A stretch of 64,000 bases of DNA, taken from NCBI GenBank assembly GCA_016197205.1, contig JACPWG010000096.1:93902-157901 (forward strand), read 5' to 3'. This document shows, piece after piece, positions 1 through 8,286 of the stretch (position 1 is its first letter; every line of letters starts with the position of its first letter). The notes below the pieces were generated by a model. It did not search any database and was not told where the DNA came from. It saw nothing but the letters and a program-made list of their open reading frames with translations. Source of the stretch: Planctomycetota bacterium. Lineage in GTDB: Bacteria > Planctomycetota > MHYJ01 > WSZJ01 > JACPWG01. The position numbers and the translations under genes are program-made.

Positions 1-1276
1 AGGAGTGCGCGGCGCCGAAGCGCGCCCCGGGCGGGGCGACCAGGAAGGAAATGGCGTCGATGCGGTCGCCCGACCGATCGAGGACCGAAAACGCGTACAC
101 GACGAAACCCACGCCCAGCGCGACGCAGGGCGTCGAGAGGAGCGCGAAGCCGAGCGCGCGAGGGAGACGGTCCTGGCGGCGTTGCACCGCGGCCAGGAGG
201 ACGAGGAAAAGCGAGATCGCGATCGTCGCGATCACAAAGGTGCGGAGAGGCGGCGCCTGACTGCCGGCGAGGATCTCCTGGATCTCGCGCTGCAGGCCGG
301 ATTGCAGGAAAGGCTCGTTGCGCCGGGCGTGCCGGTCGAGGAGGTCGTCCCAGAGCTGCCCGAGGCCCGCGGCGTGCCGGAACGGATCCGCGGCCGGATC
401 GAAGGCCACGAACGCGACGGAGCCCAAGCCGCGGCGCGCGACGACGGCCAGCGGCACGTCCCCCTCCGAGCAATGGATTTCCGCGCCCTCCTCGGGCGCC
501 AGCACCGCCAGCTCGGTCGGACTGCTTTTCATTTCGCCGTACTTCTTGACCCAGGCGGGAAAGGCCTCCATGCGGGTCCGGCCGGTGATCGTGCCCGGGA
601 GCCACCGCCGGTCGGGAGTGGCGAGCGGGGTCGCGGGCGAGGCGCCTCCCGACAGGAGCAGGCGCCCCCCGGCCTCGACCCACTCCGTGATGGCTTGCGC
701 CTGCTCCGGCGTGAGGTCCTGGGCGGTCAGCCCGCGCAGGTAGAGCAGCTCGACGCCCGCGAGGCCGAACCACGCGCTCGGAAGCATGGCCGGCTCGATG
801 CGGACGGAGAAGAAGTCGGACGCGCGCCCCTGCGGTTTCCCCGACGCCCCGGGCAGATTCGCGCCGGGGTCGTTGCTCGCGACCAGGACGAGCGTGTCAT
901 CGAGGAACAGAATGCGGGGACTGCCCAGCGGAAGCTCGCGGGCGGGCTTGCCACGCGGGCGCCACCAGAGCTTCGTCTCGGCGAACTGCGTGAGCACGGT
1001 CGCGTAGACGGTCACGCACTTCTTCGAGCCGCGGGGCAGGTCGAGCTGGAGGACGTACTGCGCGGGGTCCCCGACGCTCGGACTGTCGACGACGAGTTCC
1101 CCGGCAGCGTCCTCGCCGCGATTCGTGAGAGTGACCCGGAACGCGACGGGACCCAGGTGGTAGCGTCCGCCGAAGCCCAAGTCGACCACGACGTCGTCGT
1201 CCGCGGAGGCGCTAAGCGCGAAGGCGGAGAACGCGAGGCTCGCGGCCAGAACGAGGCGGAGAAGGCGGTGGAGCAT
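1..1276 (-). CDS. Membrane-anchored exported protein, partial (C-terminus beyond window)
   Basis: An open frame of about 425 codons runs off the left edge, so the C-terminus is missing. The start is an ATG at 1274-1276, 4 bases after a GGAGGA ribosome site. Residues 1-25 form a signal peptide (MLHRLLRLVLAASLAFSAFA). The middle resembles the beta-sandwich plus glutamine-amidotransferase-like cores of planctomycete membrane proteins, with the segments EWVEAGGRLLLSGG and GSVAFVAFDPAADPF. Two hydrophobic helices follow near residues 347-366 and 378-398. It lies 110 bp downstream of the HMG-CoA lyase gene on the same strand, with a dispersed repeat between them, so it may be transcribed with the leucine operon without sharing its function. 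I cannot assign a biochemical role. Confidence 0.75.
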   Translation of the reverse strand, partial: MLHRLLRLVLAASLAFSAFALSASADDDVVVDLGFGGRYHLGPVAFRVTLTNRGEDAAGELVVDSPSVGDPAQYVLQLDLPRGSKKCVTVYATVLTQFAETKLWWRPRGKPARELPLGSPRILFLDDTLVLVASNDPGANLPGASGKPQGRASDFFSVRIEPAMLPSAWFGLAGVELLYLRGLTAQDLTPEQAQAITEWVEAGGRLLLSGGASPATPLATPDRRWLPGTITGRTRMEAFPAWVKKYGEMKSSPTELAVLAPEEGAEIHCSEGDVPLAVVARRGLGSVAFVAFDPAADPFRHAAGLGQLWDDLLDRHARRNEPFLQSGLQREIQEILAGSQAPPLRTFVIATIAISLFLVLLAAVQRRQDRLPRALGFALLSTPCVALGVGFVVYAFSVLDRSGDRIDAISFLVAPPGARFGAAHS

Positions 1277-1370
1277 GCTTCCTCCGGCAACGGAGTTGGG
1301 CAAGCGTGGCGGCGCGGTGGACCCCACCGGAGCCGCGAGCGGGTTCGCGGCGGGCGTTCCGTGGTGAAAG

Positions 1371-1403
1371 CCGCGAGGCCGCTCGCTCACGCTCGCGGTT
1401 CCA
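1371..1403 (-). repeat. Dispersed repeat family 1, copy a (forms mvaB stop)
   Basis: On the minus strand this reads GGAACCGCGAGCGTGAGCG followed by AGCGGCC. It matches the roughly 33-bp unit also seen near 6840, 10603, 48987, 58443, 58606 and 62692. This copy supplies the last residues (EPRA) and the TGA stop of the HMG-CoA lyase gene. Confidence 0.7.
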
Positions 1404-2274
1404 AGACGCCCGCGGCATCGCGGGCGCGGGGTGGGGCGAGAGCGCCCCCGATGAGCGCGCGGGCCGCAGCGAGCGCGGCCAGGTCGACCGGAACGTCCTC
1501 GCCCGCGCCGCGAAGCGCCTCCACGACGGACTCGGTCGATACGTTGCCGGACGCGCCCGGCGCGTAGGGGCAGCCGCCGATGCCGCCTGCGCTCGAGTCG
1601 AAGGCGCGGATGCCGAGCTTCCACGAGGCGAGCACGTTTTCCACGGCCCGGTGAAACGTGTCGTGGAAGTGCATCGCGATGCGCTGGGCGGGCAGGCGCG
1701 GGAGCAGGGGCTCGAGCAGGGCGCGCACCTCATCAGGCGTCGCCTTGCCGAGCGTGTCCCCGATCGAGACCTCGTCCACGCCTGCGTCGGCGAGCCGCAG
1801 CGCGACCTCCGCCGCCTTCGCGGGGCCGATCTTCCCCTCGTAAGGGCACCAGAAGGCGGTCGACACGTAGCCGCGCACGGGAATTTTGCCTGCACGCGCC
1901 CGCTCGAGGACAGGTCGGAAACGCGCGATCGACTCGTCAATCGAGGCGTTCGTGTTCTTGCGGCTGAAGGTCTCGCTCGCCGCCGTGAACACCGCGATCC
2001 GATCCGCGCGCGCGGCGAGGGCGCGGTCGAGCCCCTGTTCGTTGGGCACGAGCGCGGAGTACGCCACGCCCGGCGCTCGCCGGATCCGGGCGAAGACCTC
2101 GGCCGCGTCCGCGAGCTGCGGCACCCACTTCGGGGAGACGAACGCGCTCACCTCGATCTCGGGGAGCCCCGCGAGCGAGAGCGCGTCCACGAACGCGACC
2201 TTCACCTCGGTGGGGACCTGCCGCGTTTCGTTCTGGAGCCCGTCACGCGGGCCCACTTCGACGATCCGGACCAA
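1387..2274 (-). CDS. mvaB: Hydroxymethylglutaryl-CoA lyase
   Basis: The enzyme cleaves HMG-CoA to acetyl-CoA and acetoacetate, the last step of leucine breakdown. The 295-residue protein begins with the family signature VRIVEVGPRDGLQNE, which carries the catalytic Arg-Asp pair. It has a GDTLGKATP segment and the C-terminal glycine loop SSAGGIGGCPY with the active-site Cys. The start is TTG, 7 bases after GGAG; no in-frame ATG precedes the conserved N-terminus. It is the fifth gene of the operon that begins with the MCC beta subunit, 157 bp after the biotin carrier gene. Its last residues and stop codon come from a dispersed repeat. Confidence 0.93.
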   Translation of the reverse strand: MVRIVEVGPRDGLQNETRQVPTEVKVAFVDALSLAGLPEIEVSAFVSPKWVPQLADAAEVFARIRRAPGVAYSALVPNEQGLDRALAARADRIAVFTAASETFSRKNTNASIDESIARFRPVLERARAGKIPVRGYVSTAFWCPYEGKIGPAKAAEVALRLADAGVDEVSIGDTLGKATPDEVRALLEPLLPRLPAQRIAMHFHDTFHRAVENVLASWKLGIRAFDSSAGGIGGCPYAPGASGNVSTESVVEALRGAGEDVPVDLAALAAARALIGGALAPPRARDAAGVLEPRA

Positions 2275-2297
2275 GGACGAGCTCCGAGGGAGTGTAG

Positions 2298-2325
2298 ATT
2301 TGAGATTTGAGATTTGAAATTGCGC
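2298..2325. repeat. AT-rich heptad tandem repeat (GATTTGA x3)
   Basis: Three copies of GATTTGA lie in the 157-bp gap between the biotin carrier and HMG-CoA lyase genes. They stand out as AT-rich within a GC-rich sequence. Related heptads occur at 42958, 54612 and 58672. Confidence 0.75.
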
Positions 2326-2431
2326 GATCGAAAATCCATCGTTGATGGGCGTCTACCGGGCGGAGCGGCTTTTCTGGCACCTTGTCGGGGCGCCCCGGCG
2401 CCTCCGGCTCCAGGCCCGCCCTTGGCAGTCG

Positions 2432-2797
2432 CTATTCAGCCATCCGTACGAGAATTCTCCCAAGATCCACCAAGTCCCCCTCCCGGCAGTCCACGACTTC
2501 CACGACACCTGCGTGAGGCGCGCCGAGGCGGTACTCCATTTTCATCGCCTCGAGGATGACGAGCAGGTCGTTCTCCTTCACGACGTCCCCCGGCGCCACG
2601 CGGACTTTCACGATCCGCCCGGACATCGGCGCGCGCACGTCCTCGCGGTGCGGCCCGCCCGCGGCGACGCGGGCGCTGGGCCGCTCGCGCGGGAAGAATT
2701 TCGCCCGGCCCGGCCAGCCGAGCCAGACGCCCTCCGCGGTGCGCGCGAAGGCGAGCCGGTGGGTGCGACCGTTGTGCTCGAAGTCGAGGAAGCTCAT
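2432..2797 (-). CDS. Biotin carboxyl carrier subunit of a split acyl-CoA carboxylase alpha chain
   Basis: This 121-residue protein carries a biotinyl domain at residues 54-120. The attachment motif is EAMKMEYR, with Lys86 as the predicted biotin site. In most bacteria the methylcrotonyl-CoA carboxylase alpha subunit is one chain of about 650-700 residues holding biotin carboxylase, BT and carrier domains. Here the carrier is a separate gene whose ATG overlaps the biotin carboxylase stop as ATGA. Residues 1-45 (FLDFEHNGRTHRLAF) look like the second half of the BT domain, and the first half lies at the C-terminus of the upstream gene. Translation is therefore probably coupled and the two products should associate. 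Confidence 0.9.
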   Translation of the reverse strand: MSFLDFEHNGRTHRLAFARTAEGVWLGWPGRAKFFPRERPSARVAAGGPHREDVRAPMSGRIVKVRVAPGDVVKENDLLVILEAMKMEYRLGAPHAGVVEVVDCREGDLVDLGRILVRMAE

Positions 2798-4269
2798 GTC
2801 GCCATCCGAAAACCGCCGAGGCCGAGCCAGGGCGTGTACGGATCCGCGGTCGAGACGACGCCGGCCGCAGGCAGCCCGGTCGGGGACCCGCCGGCCGCCG
2901 ACGAACGGAGCGCGCCGCGCGCCGCGGCCGCGACCTCCTCGGGTACCGCAGGCTCCGACCAGGAGAGCGCTTCGAGCGTGGTCGTGAAGGTCGCCCCCTG
3001 CTTGAAGAATTCGCTCTCCAGCACCTGCAGGAGGAAGGACTGGTTCGTCGAGATTCCCAGCAGGGTGGTCTCGCGCAACGCCTCGACCAAGCGCCGGCGC
3101 GCGGTCTCCCGGTCGTGTCCCCACGCGATTAGTTTCGCGAGGAGCGGGTCGTAGAACGGCTTCACCTCCCAGCCTTCGCGGATCCCGGAGTCGACGCGCA
3201 CCGAAGGGCGGCGCGGCCACTCGAGCATCAGGATCTTCCCCGAGGAGGGGAGATAGCCGTGGTACGGATCCTCGGCATTCAGCCGCGCCTCGATCGCGTG
3301 TCCGCGCGGCGACGGCGGCGGGTCCGGGAGTCGGCCGCCATGCGCGAGCTCCACCTGCGCCCGCACGAGGTCGAGGCCGATGAGCGCCTCCGTGACCGGG
3401 TGCTCCACCTGGAGGCGCGTGTTCACCTCCAGAAAATAATGCGACCCGTCGGGCCCCACCAGGAACTCCACCGTCCCCGCGTTCGCATAGCCGACCGCGG
3501 TCGCGAGCCGGACGGCCGATTCCAGAAGCCCGCGCCGTGTGCCCTCCGAAAGGCCGGGCGACGGCGACTCCTCGACGATCTTCTGATAGCGGCGCTGGAG
3601 GCTGCACTCGCGTTCGCCCAGCGCGACCGCGTGCCGGCCGTCGCCGAGGATCTGGACCTCGACGTGCCGCGCGGGATGGACGTACCGCTCGACGACGAGC
3701 CGATCGTCGCCGAAGGCGGAGCGAGCCTCGCGCCTCGCCCCCTCGAACGCCTCCGCCAGTTCCGCCGGCTCGCGCACGAGACGCATCCCCTTCCCGCCGC
3801 CGCCCCCCGAGGCCTTGAGCAGGATGGGCAGGCCGATGCGGTCGACCGCGGCGCGCACGGCGTCGAGCGTGTCTCCCTCAAGCGCGCCCGGCACCACGGG
3901 AATGCCGTGTTCCTCCGCCGTTCGACGCGAACCCCGCTTGTTTCCAAGGGCGACCATCGCCTCCGGCGAGGGACCGATGAAAGTGATGCCCGCCGAGCCG
4001 CACGCGCGCGCAAACGCGGCGTCCTGGGAGAGGAAGCCGTAGCCGGGATGGATCGCGGTCGCGCCGGTCGCACGCGCCGCCTCGAGGATGCGCTCCGCGC
4101 GCAGGTACCCGTCCGGGGAGCCGAGGTCCACGGCCTCGTCCGCGAGCCACACATGCGGGGCGTCCCGGTCGACCTCCGTGTACACGGCGACCGAGCGGAC
4201 ACCCATTTCGCGGAGGGTGTAGAGCACGCGGCAAGCGATCTCCGCGCGGTTCGCGACGAGTACCTTCAT
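2794..4269 (-). CDS. Biotin carboxylase subunit (probable methylcrotonyl-CoA carboxylase)
   Basis: The 491-residue ATP-grasp enzyme carboxylates biotin using ATP and bicarbonate. Visible features are the N-terminal MKVLVANRAEIACRV, the HPGYGFLSQDAAFA segment, the glycine-rich ATP loop KASGGGGGKGM, and EVNTRLQVEHPVTE in the active site. The C-terminus (DPYTPWLGLGGFRMAT) matches the start of the BT domain of MCC alpha and then stops, with the carrier beginning in another frame through ATGA. The start at 4269 overlaps the hydratase stop by four bases; an apparent longer frame upstream is only antisense to nothing conserved and overlaps the hydratase gene. The context with MCC beta, hydratase and HMG-CoA lyase assigns the substrate by inference. 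Confidence 0.9.
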   Translation of the reverse strand: MKVLVANRAEIACRVLYTLREMGVRSVAVYTEVDRDAPHVWLADEAVDLGSPDGYLRAERILEAARATGATAIHPGYGFLSQDAAFARACGSAGITFIGPSPEAMVALGNKRGSRRTAEEHGIPVVPGALEGDTLDAVRAAVDRIGLPILLKASGGGGGKGMRLVREPAELAEAFEGARREARSAFGDDRLVVERYVHPARHVEVQILGDGRHAVALGERECSLQRRYQKIVEESPSPGLSEGTRRGLLESAVRLATAVGYANAGTVEFLVGPDGSHYFLEVNTRLQVEHPVTEALIGLDLVRAQVELAHGGRLPDPPPSPRGHAIEARLNAEDPYHGYLPSSGKILMLEWPRRPSVRVDSGIREGWEVKPFYDPLLAKLIAWGHDRETARRRLVEALRETTLLGISTNQSFLLQVLESEFFKQGATFTTTLEALSWSEPAVPEEVAAAARGALRSSAAGGSPTGLPAAGVVSTADPYTPWLGLGGFRMAT

Positions 4270-5042
4270 GCGCCGCCGATCCAGGAGGGTTTCCGCTTTT
4301 CGAGAAAGGCCGCGAGCCCCTCCTGGGCTTCCGGCGACACGCGAATGCGCGCGATGGTAAGCACCGTGTGCGGAATGGCCTCGTCGCGCGACTTGCCGGC
4401 GACCTCGCGAATGAGCTGCTTGGCGGCCGCGGCCGCTTCCGGTCCGGCGAGCAGGACCTCCTTGAGGATGCGCTCCACGTGGCCGTCGAGGGCGAGCGGG
4501 TTCGTCACCTCGTGCACCAAGCCGATGGCGCGCGCCTCGGTCGCGTTGAATCGTTCCCCGGTGAGGAAGTAGCGCCGCGCCGCGCGCGTGCCGATCCGCG
4601 GAAGGACGAACGTCGAAATCACTCCGGGAACGATGCCGAGGCGCACCTCGCTGAAGCCGAACTGCGCGGTCTCGGAGGCGACGACGATGTCGCAGCAGGC
4701 CAGCAGGCCCGCGCCGCCGCCGAGCGCGGCGCCGTTCACGCGTGCGAGGACCGGGTGAGGGCACTCGTCCACGGTCCGGAACATCTCGGCCATCGCGGCC
4801 GCGTCCCGGGCGTTCTCCTCCTCGGTGTACGCCCGGCTCCGCTGCATCCAGCCGATGTCCGCGCCCGCGCAAAAGACCGGCCCCTCGCCGGTGAGGACCA
4901 CCGCGCGCACGCCGGCGGGCAGCGTGGCGAAGGCCTCGCGCAGCTCTGCGACCACGACTTCGTTGAAGGCGTTGCGCACGTCGGGCCGGGCGAGCGCGAT
5001 CGTCGCTACCGGGCCCGCCTGCGTTACGTGGACGGTTTCCAT
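4266..5042 (-). CDS. liuC: Enoyl-CoA hydratase/isomerase, probable methylglutaconyl-CoA hydratase
   Basis: This crotonase-fold protein of 258 residues has both oxyanion-hole regions, FCAGADIGWMQ near residue 58 and GAALGGGAGLLACCDIVVA near residue 103. The later SEVRLGIVPGVIS carries the usual acidic residues. In the leucine pathway this enzyme hydrates 3-methylglutaconyl-CoA to HMG-CoA. That specificity is inferred from its place between MCC beta (10 bp gap) and the biotin carboxylase (4-bp ATGA overlap), with HMG-CoA lyase downstream. The length and lack of a dehydrogenase domain fit a single-function hydratase. Confidence 0.87.
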   Translation of the reverse strand: METVHVTQAGPVATIALARPDVRNAFNEVVVAELREAFATLPAGVRAVVLTGEGPVFCAGADIGWMQRSRAYTEEENARDAAAMAEMFRTVDECPHPVLARVNGAALGGGAGLLACCDIVVASETAQFGFSEVRLGIVPGVISTFVLPRIGTRAARRYFLTGERFNATEARAIGLVHEVTNPLALDGHVERILKEVLLAGPEAAAAAKQLIREVAGKSRDEAIPHTVLTIARIRVSPEAQEGLAAFLEKRKPSWIGGA

Positions 5043-5052
5043 GGCTCGGTCT

Positions 5053-6660
5053 TCACATCCTGTAAACGGGTGCGGGACTGTCTTCCACGGGGGCGTTCAA
5101 GGCCGCGGACAGCGCGAGCGCGACGACCGCACGCGTTTCCTTCGGGTCGATGATCCCGTCGTCCCAGAGGAGCGAACTGCCGAAGTAGGGGTCGCCCTCG
5201 CGTTCGTATTTTTCGAGCACGGGGTCGGCGATGCGGCGGGCCTCGTCCTCGGAAAGCGTCTTTCCTTCGCGGGCGAGCTGGTCTCGCTTGACCTGCACGA
5301 GCACGCTGGCGGCCTGTTCCTTGCCCATGACCGAAATCCGCGCGTTCGGCCAGGTGAAAAGGAAACGCGGTCGGTAGCCGCGGCCGCACATCGCGTAGTT
5401 GCCGGCCCCGTGCGAGGCGCCGACGATCACCGTCAGGCGCGGGACGCGCGCGGTCGCGACCGCCTGGACCATCTTCGCGCCGTCCTTCGTGATCCCGCCC
5501 TGCTCGTACCGCTTCCCGACCATGAAGCCGGTGATGTTCTGGAGGAAGAGGATCGGGGTCCGACGTTTCGCGCAGAGCTGGACGAAGTGCGAGCCCTTCT
5601 GCGCGCTCTCGCTGAAGAGGACGCCGCTATTCGCCACGATGCCGACCGGATAGCCCCACCATCGCGCAAAGCCGCAGACGAGCGTGGGGCCGTAGAGCGC
5701 CTTGAATTCGTGGAAGCGGCTTCCGTCCACCAGGCGCGCGAGCAGCTCGCGGACGTCGTAGGGGCGGCGATTGTCCGTCGGGAGGACGCCGTACAACTCG
5801 TCCGCGGGGTAGAGCGGGTCCTCGGGCGGGACGACGTCGAGGTCGACATGTTTCACCCGGTTCAGGTGGGCGACCGCGTCGCGGCACAGGCGCAACGCGT
5901 GCTCCTCGTCGTCCGCGAGGTGATCGGTCACGCCCGAGGTGCGCGAGTGCATGTCGCCGCCGCCGAGGTCCTCGGCCGACACCTCCTCGCCGGTCGCCGC
6001 CTTGACGAGCGGCGGGCCTGCGAGGTAGATCGTGCCGGCCCCGCGCACGATGATGTTCTCGTCGGACATCGCGGGGACGTACGCGCCGCCCGCCGTGCAC
6101 ATCCCGAGGACGGCGGAGAGCTGCGGGATCCCCATCGACGACATCATCGCCTGGTTGTAGAAGAGGCGGCCGAAGTGTTCCTTGTCCGGGAAGGACTCCG
6201 CCTGCAAGGGAAGGAAGACCCCTCCGGAGTCCACGAGATACACGCACGGCAGGCGATTGTCGAGCGCGACTTCCTGGGCGCGAATGTGTTTTTTGATCGT
6301 CTCCGGGAAGTAGGTGCCTCCCTTGACCGTCGGGTCGTTGGCAATGATCATGCACTCGCGGCCCGAGACGCGGCCGACCCCGGTGAGGAGTCCGGCGCCG
6401 GGCGCCTCATTTTCGTGGCGGCCCCAGGCGGCGAGTGGGCAGAGCTCGAGAAAGGGCGTGTCCGGATCGAGGAGCCGTTCGAGCCGCTCGCGCACGAGGA
6501 GCTTCCCGCGCTTTCGCTGCGTCGCGATGACCGACTCGGACGCGGAGTTGCGGATGCGGGCCAGGCGCTCCGACAGCTCCTCGGCCAGTCGGCGGTGATG
6601 CCGGACATTCGCCTGGAACTCGGGGGAGTGGACGTCGAGCCGGGATTTCAGGACTTCCAT
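5053..6660 (-). CDS. liuB: Methylcrotonyl-CoA carboxylase carboxyltransferase (beta) subunit
   Basis: This is the carboxyltransferase that moves CO2 from biotin to 3-methylcrotonyl-CoA. The 535-residue chain has two crotonase-like halves. Features include the N-terminal LDVHSPEFQAN, GGTYFPETIKKHIRAQ, MCTAGGAYVPAMSDE, and FLQNITGFMVGKRYEQGGI in the C-terminal half. I placed the start at MEVLKSRLD (6660), preceded by GGGAGG, because the family begins here; an in-frame ATG at 6729 would add 23 unconserved residues. It is the first gene of the leucine operon, divergent from the gene at 7020. The C-terminus DSPAPVYRM resembles that of known MCC beta chains. Confidence 0.92.
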   Translation of the reverse strand: MEVLKSRLDVHSPEFQANVRHHRRLAEELSERLARIRNSASESVIATQRKRGKLLVRERLERLLDPDTPFLELCPLAAWGRHENEAPGAGLLTGVGRVSGRECMIIANDPTVKGGTYFPETIKKHIRAQEVALDNRLPCVYLVDSGGVFLPLQAESFPDKEHFGRLFYNQAMMSSMGIPQLSAVLGMCTAGGAYVPAMSDENIIVRGAGTIYLAGPPLVKAATGEEVSAEDLGGGDMHSRTSGVTDHLADDEEHALRLCRDAVAHLNRVKHVDLDVVPPEDPLYPADELYGVLPTDNRRPYDVRELLARLVDGSRFHEFKALYGPTLVCGFARWWGYPVGIVANSGVLFSESAQKGSHFVQLCAKRRTPILFLQNITGFMVGKRYEQGGITKDGAKMVQAVATARVPRLTVIVGASHGAGNYAMCGRGYRPRFLFTWPNARISVMGKEQAASVLVQVKRDQLAREGKTLSEDEARRIADPVLEKYEREGDPYFGSSLLWDDGIIDPKETRAVVALALSAALNAPVEDSPAPVYRM

Positions 6661-7019
6661 CGGGGAGGGGCCTCCCGGTGTCGGGAAGGAGCGCGCGCCG
6701 GGCGGGCGGACGCGGGAAATCGGCGGCACATTTTACCAAGCTGCATCTTCGACACCTATAAAATACAGCGGCACGGATTCCCTTCTCCCGGGCGGGCAGG
6801 CGGGCTAGAATCGTGCGGCAGGCCGACGGGCGGCGACACGGAACCGCGACCCATTCGACTCGGCCTTCGGGCCTCGCTCAGGGCGAGGGAACGGTCTCGG
6901 CGCGTCCTTACAACAACCCTTCGCGGATTGGCGGCATGCACACACCGAAGCCGCACGAATAGGCCCCGCGAGTTCCGAGCTCGCGTGGGATTTGGGCGGC
7001 ACACTGAGGGACGACGACG
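6661..7019. other. Intergenic region between divergent genes, with repeat family 1 copy b
   Basis: No gene is visible in these 359 bp. They separate the divergent MCC beta gene and the exported protein at 7020, so promoters for both should lie here. AT-rich stretches near 6732-6770 (ATTTTACC, CTATAAAATAC) are plausible promoter elements, but I could not settle on one. Positions 6839-6903 hold a long copy of repeat family 1 with a GGCCTTCGGGCC hairpin inserted inside it. Confidence 0.5.
6839..6903 (+). repeat. Dispersed repeat family 1, long copy b
   Basis: It begins CGGAACCGCGACC and ends ACGGTCTCGGCG. Between these is an internal ATTCGACTCGGCCTTCGGGC segment and a GCTCAGGGCGAGG turn. The same roughly 62-bp sequence recurs inverted at 10603-10663. 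Confidence 0.7.
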
Positions 7020-8234
7020 ATGCAACGCACTTCGTGGCCGAAGCGGGTTCTCGGCATTTTCCTCGCGCTCCTGACAGCGTCGCCGGGGGCGCTTCGCGCG
7101 GAGCCGCCGAACCTGGCAGTCGAGGTCGAGCCCGCCGCGCGTGAAGAAGGCGTCCCGATCACGATCCGTGTCCGGATCCGCAATCGCGGCGAGCGTGCGG
7201 TCGCGCTCTCGCGCGTGGTCCTCGAACACCGCGGCCGGAGCGTTGAGAATTCGCTCTGCCGTTCGGAGCGCGGCATTCGACTGCTCGAGCCGGAGCCCGG
7301 CGCGTTGACCCTGATCGTCGAGACCGAACAGGACCTTGCGATGCCGGTGGCCGCGCTGCCGCGCCGGTCGAGGCTTGCGGTCGGCCAGGACGCCTTCTTG
7401 CTGCTGCGGGCCGTCGCGCCTGGTGAGGCCGCCGAGGTCACGCTTGACCTGACGTTGCTGGCGCTACCGGGGGAGGCGCTCCAGGCGCGCATCGAGTCCT
7501 TTGACCTGGACGACCTCGATGCGCCCACGCAGCCGCTGCTCGTGCCGGGGACGGAGGGGAGTCACGACGTGCCGCTCGTTGGGGAGGCGGTGGGACGCGC
7601 GCCCGGCCACGCGGGCGGTCGCGCCGGGGGGAGCCTCGCGCTCGGCATCCGGCGCTGGGTGACGCCGCACCCGCTGGAGGGCGTCACGGGCGACGTTCTG
7701 GCTGATTCGTCACTCGCCCCGGCTTCGGCGGCGGCGACCACGGCGAGTCGCGCGACGCTGGAGGCGAAGGCCGCGGCGTGGCCGTCGGTGCAGGCACTCG
7801 AAAAGGCGAAGCTCAAGGTGGGTGACGTCCGCGAGGCGGCGTGGTTGGGGTCCGCGTCGGTGTGGGTCTTCGAGGACGCGCAGGGTTCGGTCCTCGTTGG
7901 AAAGGAGGGCTCGGCGCGGCGCCATGCGGGCCGTCTCGGCGAACTTGCGGGGCACCTGGCGGTCGGCAAGGTTGGATCGCTGCGACTCCTCCCCGATCCG
8001 GCGCGTGGTGGGGACAAGCTGCAGGCGAAGCTCGTAGACGCGCGGTTGGTCGAGCCGGGTCGCGAGAAGGATGGGGCACTCCGCGTCTCGTGCGCGGCGG
8101 ACCGGTTGCCGGCCCTGCTCGACGCGGTCGAGGGAGCCGGGTGGCGCGTCGAGGGGCGGGAATTGTTGCCGGCGCCTGCGCCCGCGGACGCTCCGGGTGG
8201 CGGTGAGGCGAAGAACCCGCCTGATCCGAAGTAG
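7020..8234 (+). CDS. Exported protein of unknown function
   Basis: The 404-residue protein starts with a signal peptide (MQRTSWPKRVLGIFLALLTASPGALRAE). Residues 30-160 look like an immunoglobulin-like beta-sandwich of the kind that discusses relations such as IRVRIRNRGERAVALSRVVLEH. The rest is Ala/Gly-rich with a later alpha/beta region (SVWVFEDAQGSVLVGKEG), and the C-terminus is a Pro/Ala-rich tail. I do not recognise a family. It is convergent with the kinase at 8287-10428, with 52 bp between the stops and no strong terminator. A role outside the membrane is inferred from the signal peptide only. Confidence 0.75.
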   Translation: MQRTSWPKRVLGIFLALLTASPGALRAEPPNLAVEVEPAAREEGVPITIRVRIRNRGERAVALSRVVLEHRGRSVENSLCRSERGIRLLEPEPGALTLIVETEQDLAMPVAALPRRSRLAVGQDAFLLLRAVAPGEAAEVTLDLTLLALPGEALQARIESFDLDDLDAPTQPLLVPGTEGSHDVPLVGEAVGRAPGHAGGRAGGSLALGIRRWVTPHPLEGVTGDVLADSSLAPASAAATTASRATLEAKAAAWPSVQALEKAKLKVGDVREAAWLGSASVWVFEDAQGSVLVGKEGSARRHAGRLGELAGHLAVGKVGSLRLLPDPARGGDKLQAKLVDARLVEPGREKDGALRVSCAADRLPALLDAVEGAGWRVEGRELLPAPAPADAPGGGEAKNPPDPK

Positions 8235-8286
8235 CCGGCCTCGCGCGCGTGATCGGGTTGGGAGCACCCTGCCGTGGAGCCGGCAC

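Noticed and set aside
5..1567. Long plus-strand open frame at the left edge
   Set aside because: It is antisense to the exported membrane protein and HMG-CoA lyase; its composition is Arg/Gly/Glu-rich as expected of a GC-rich shadow frame.
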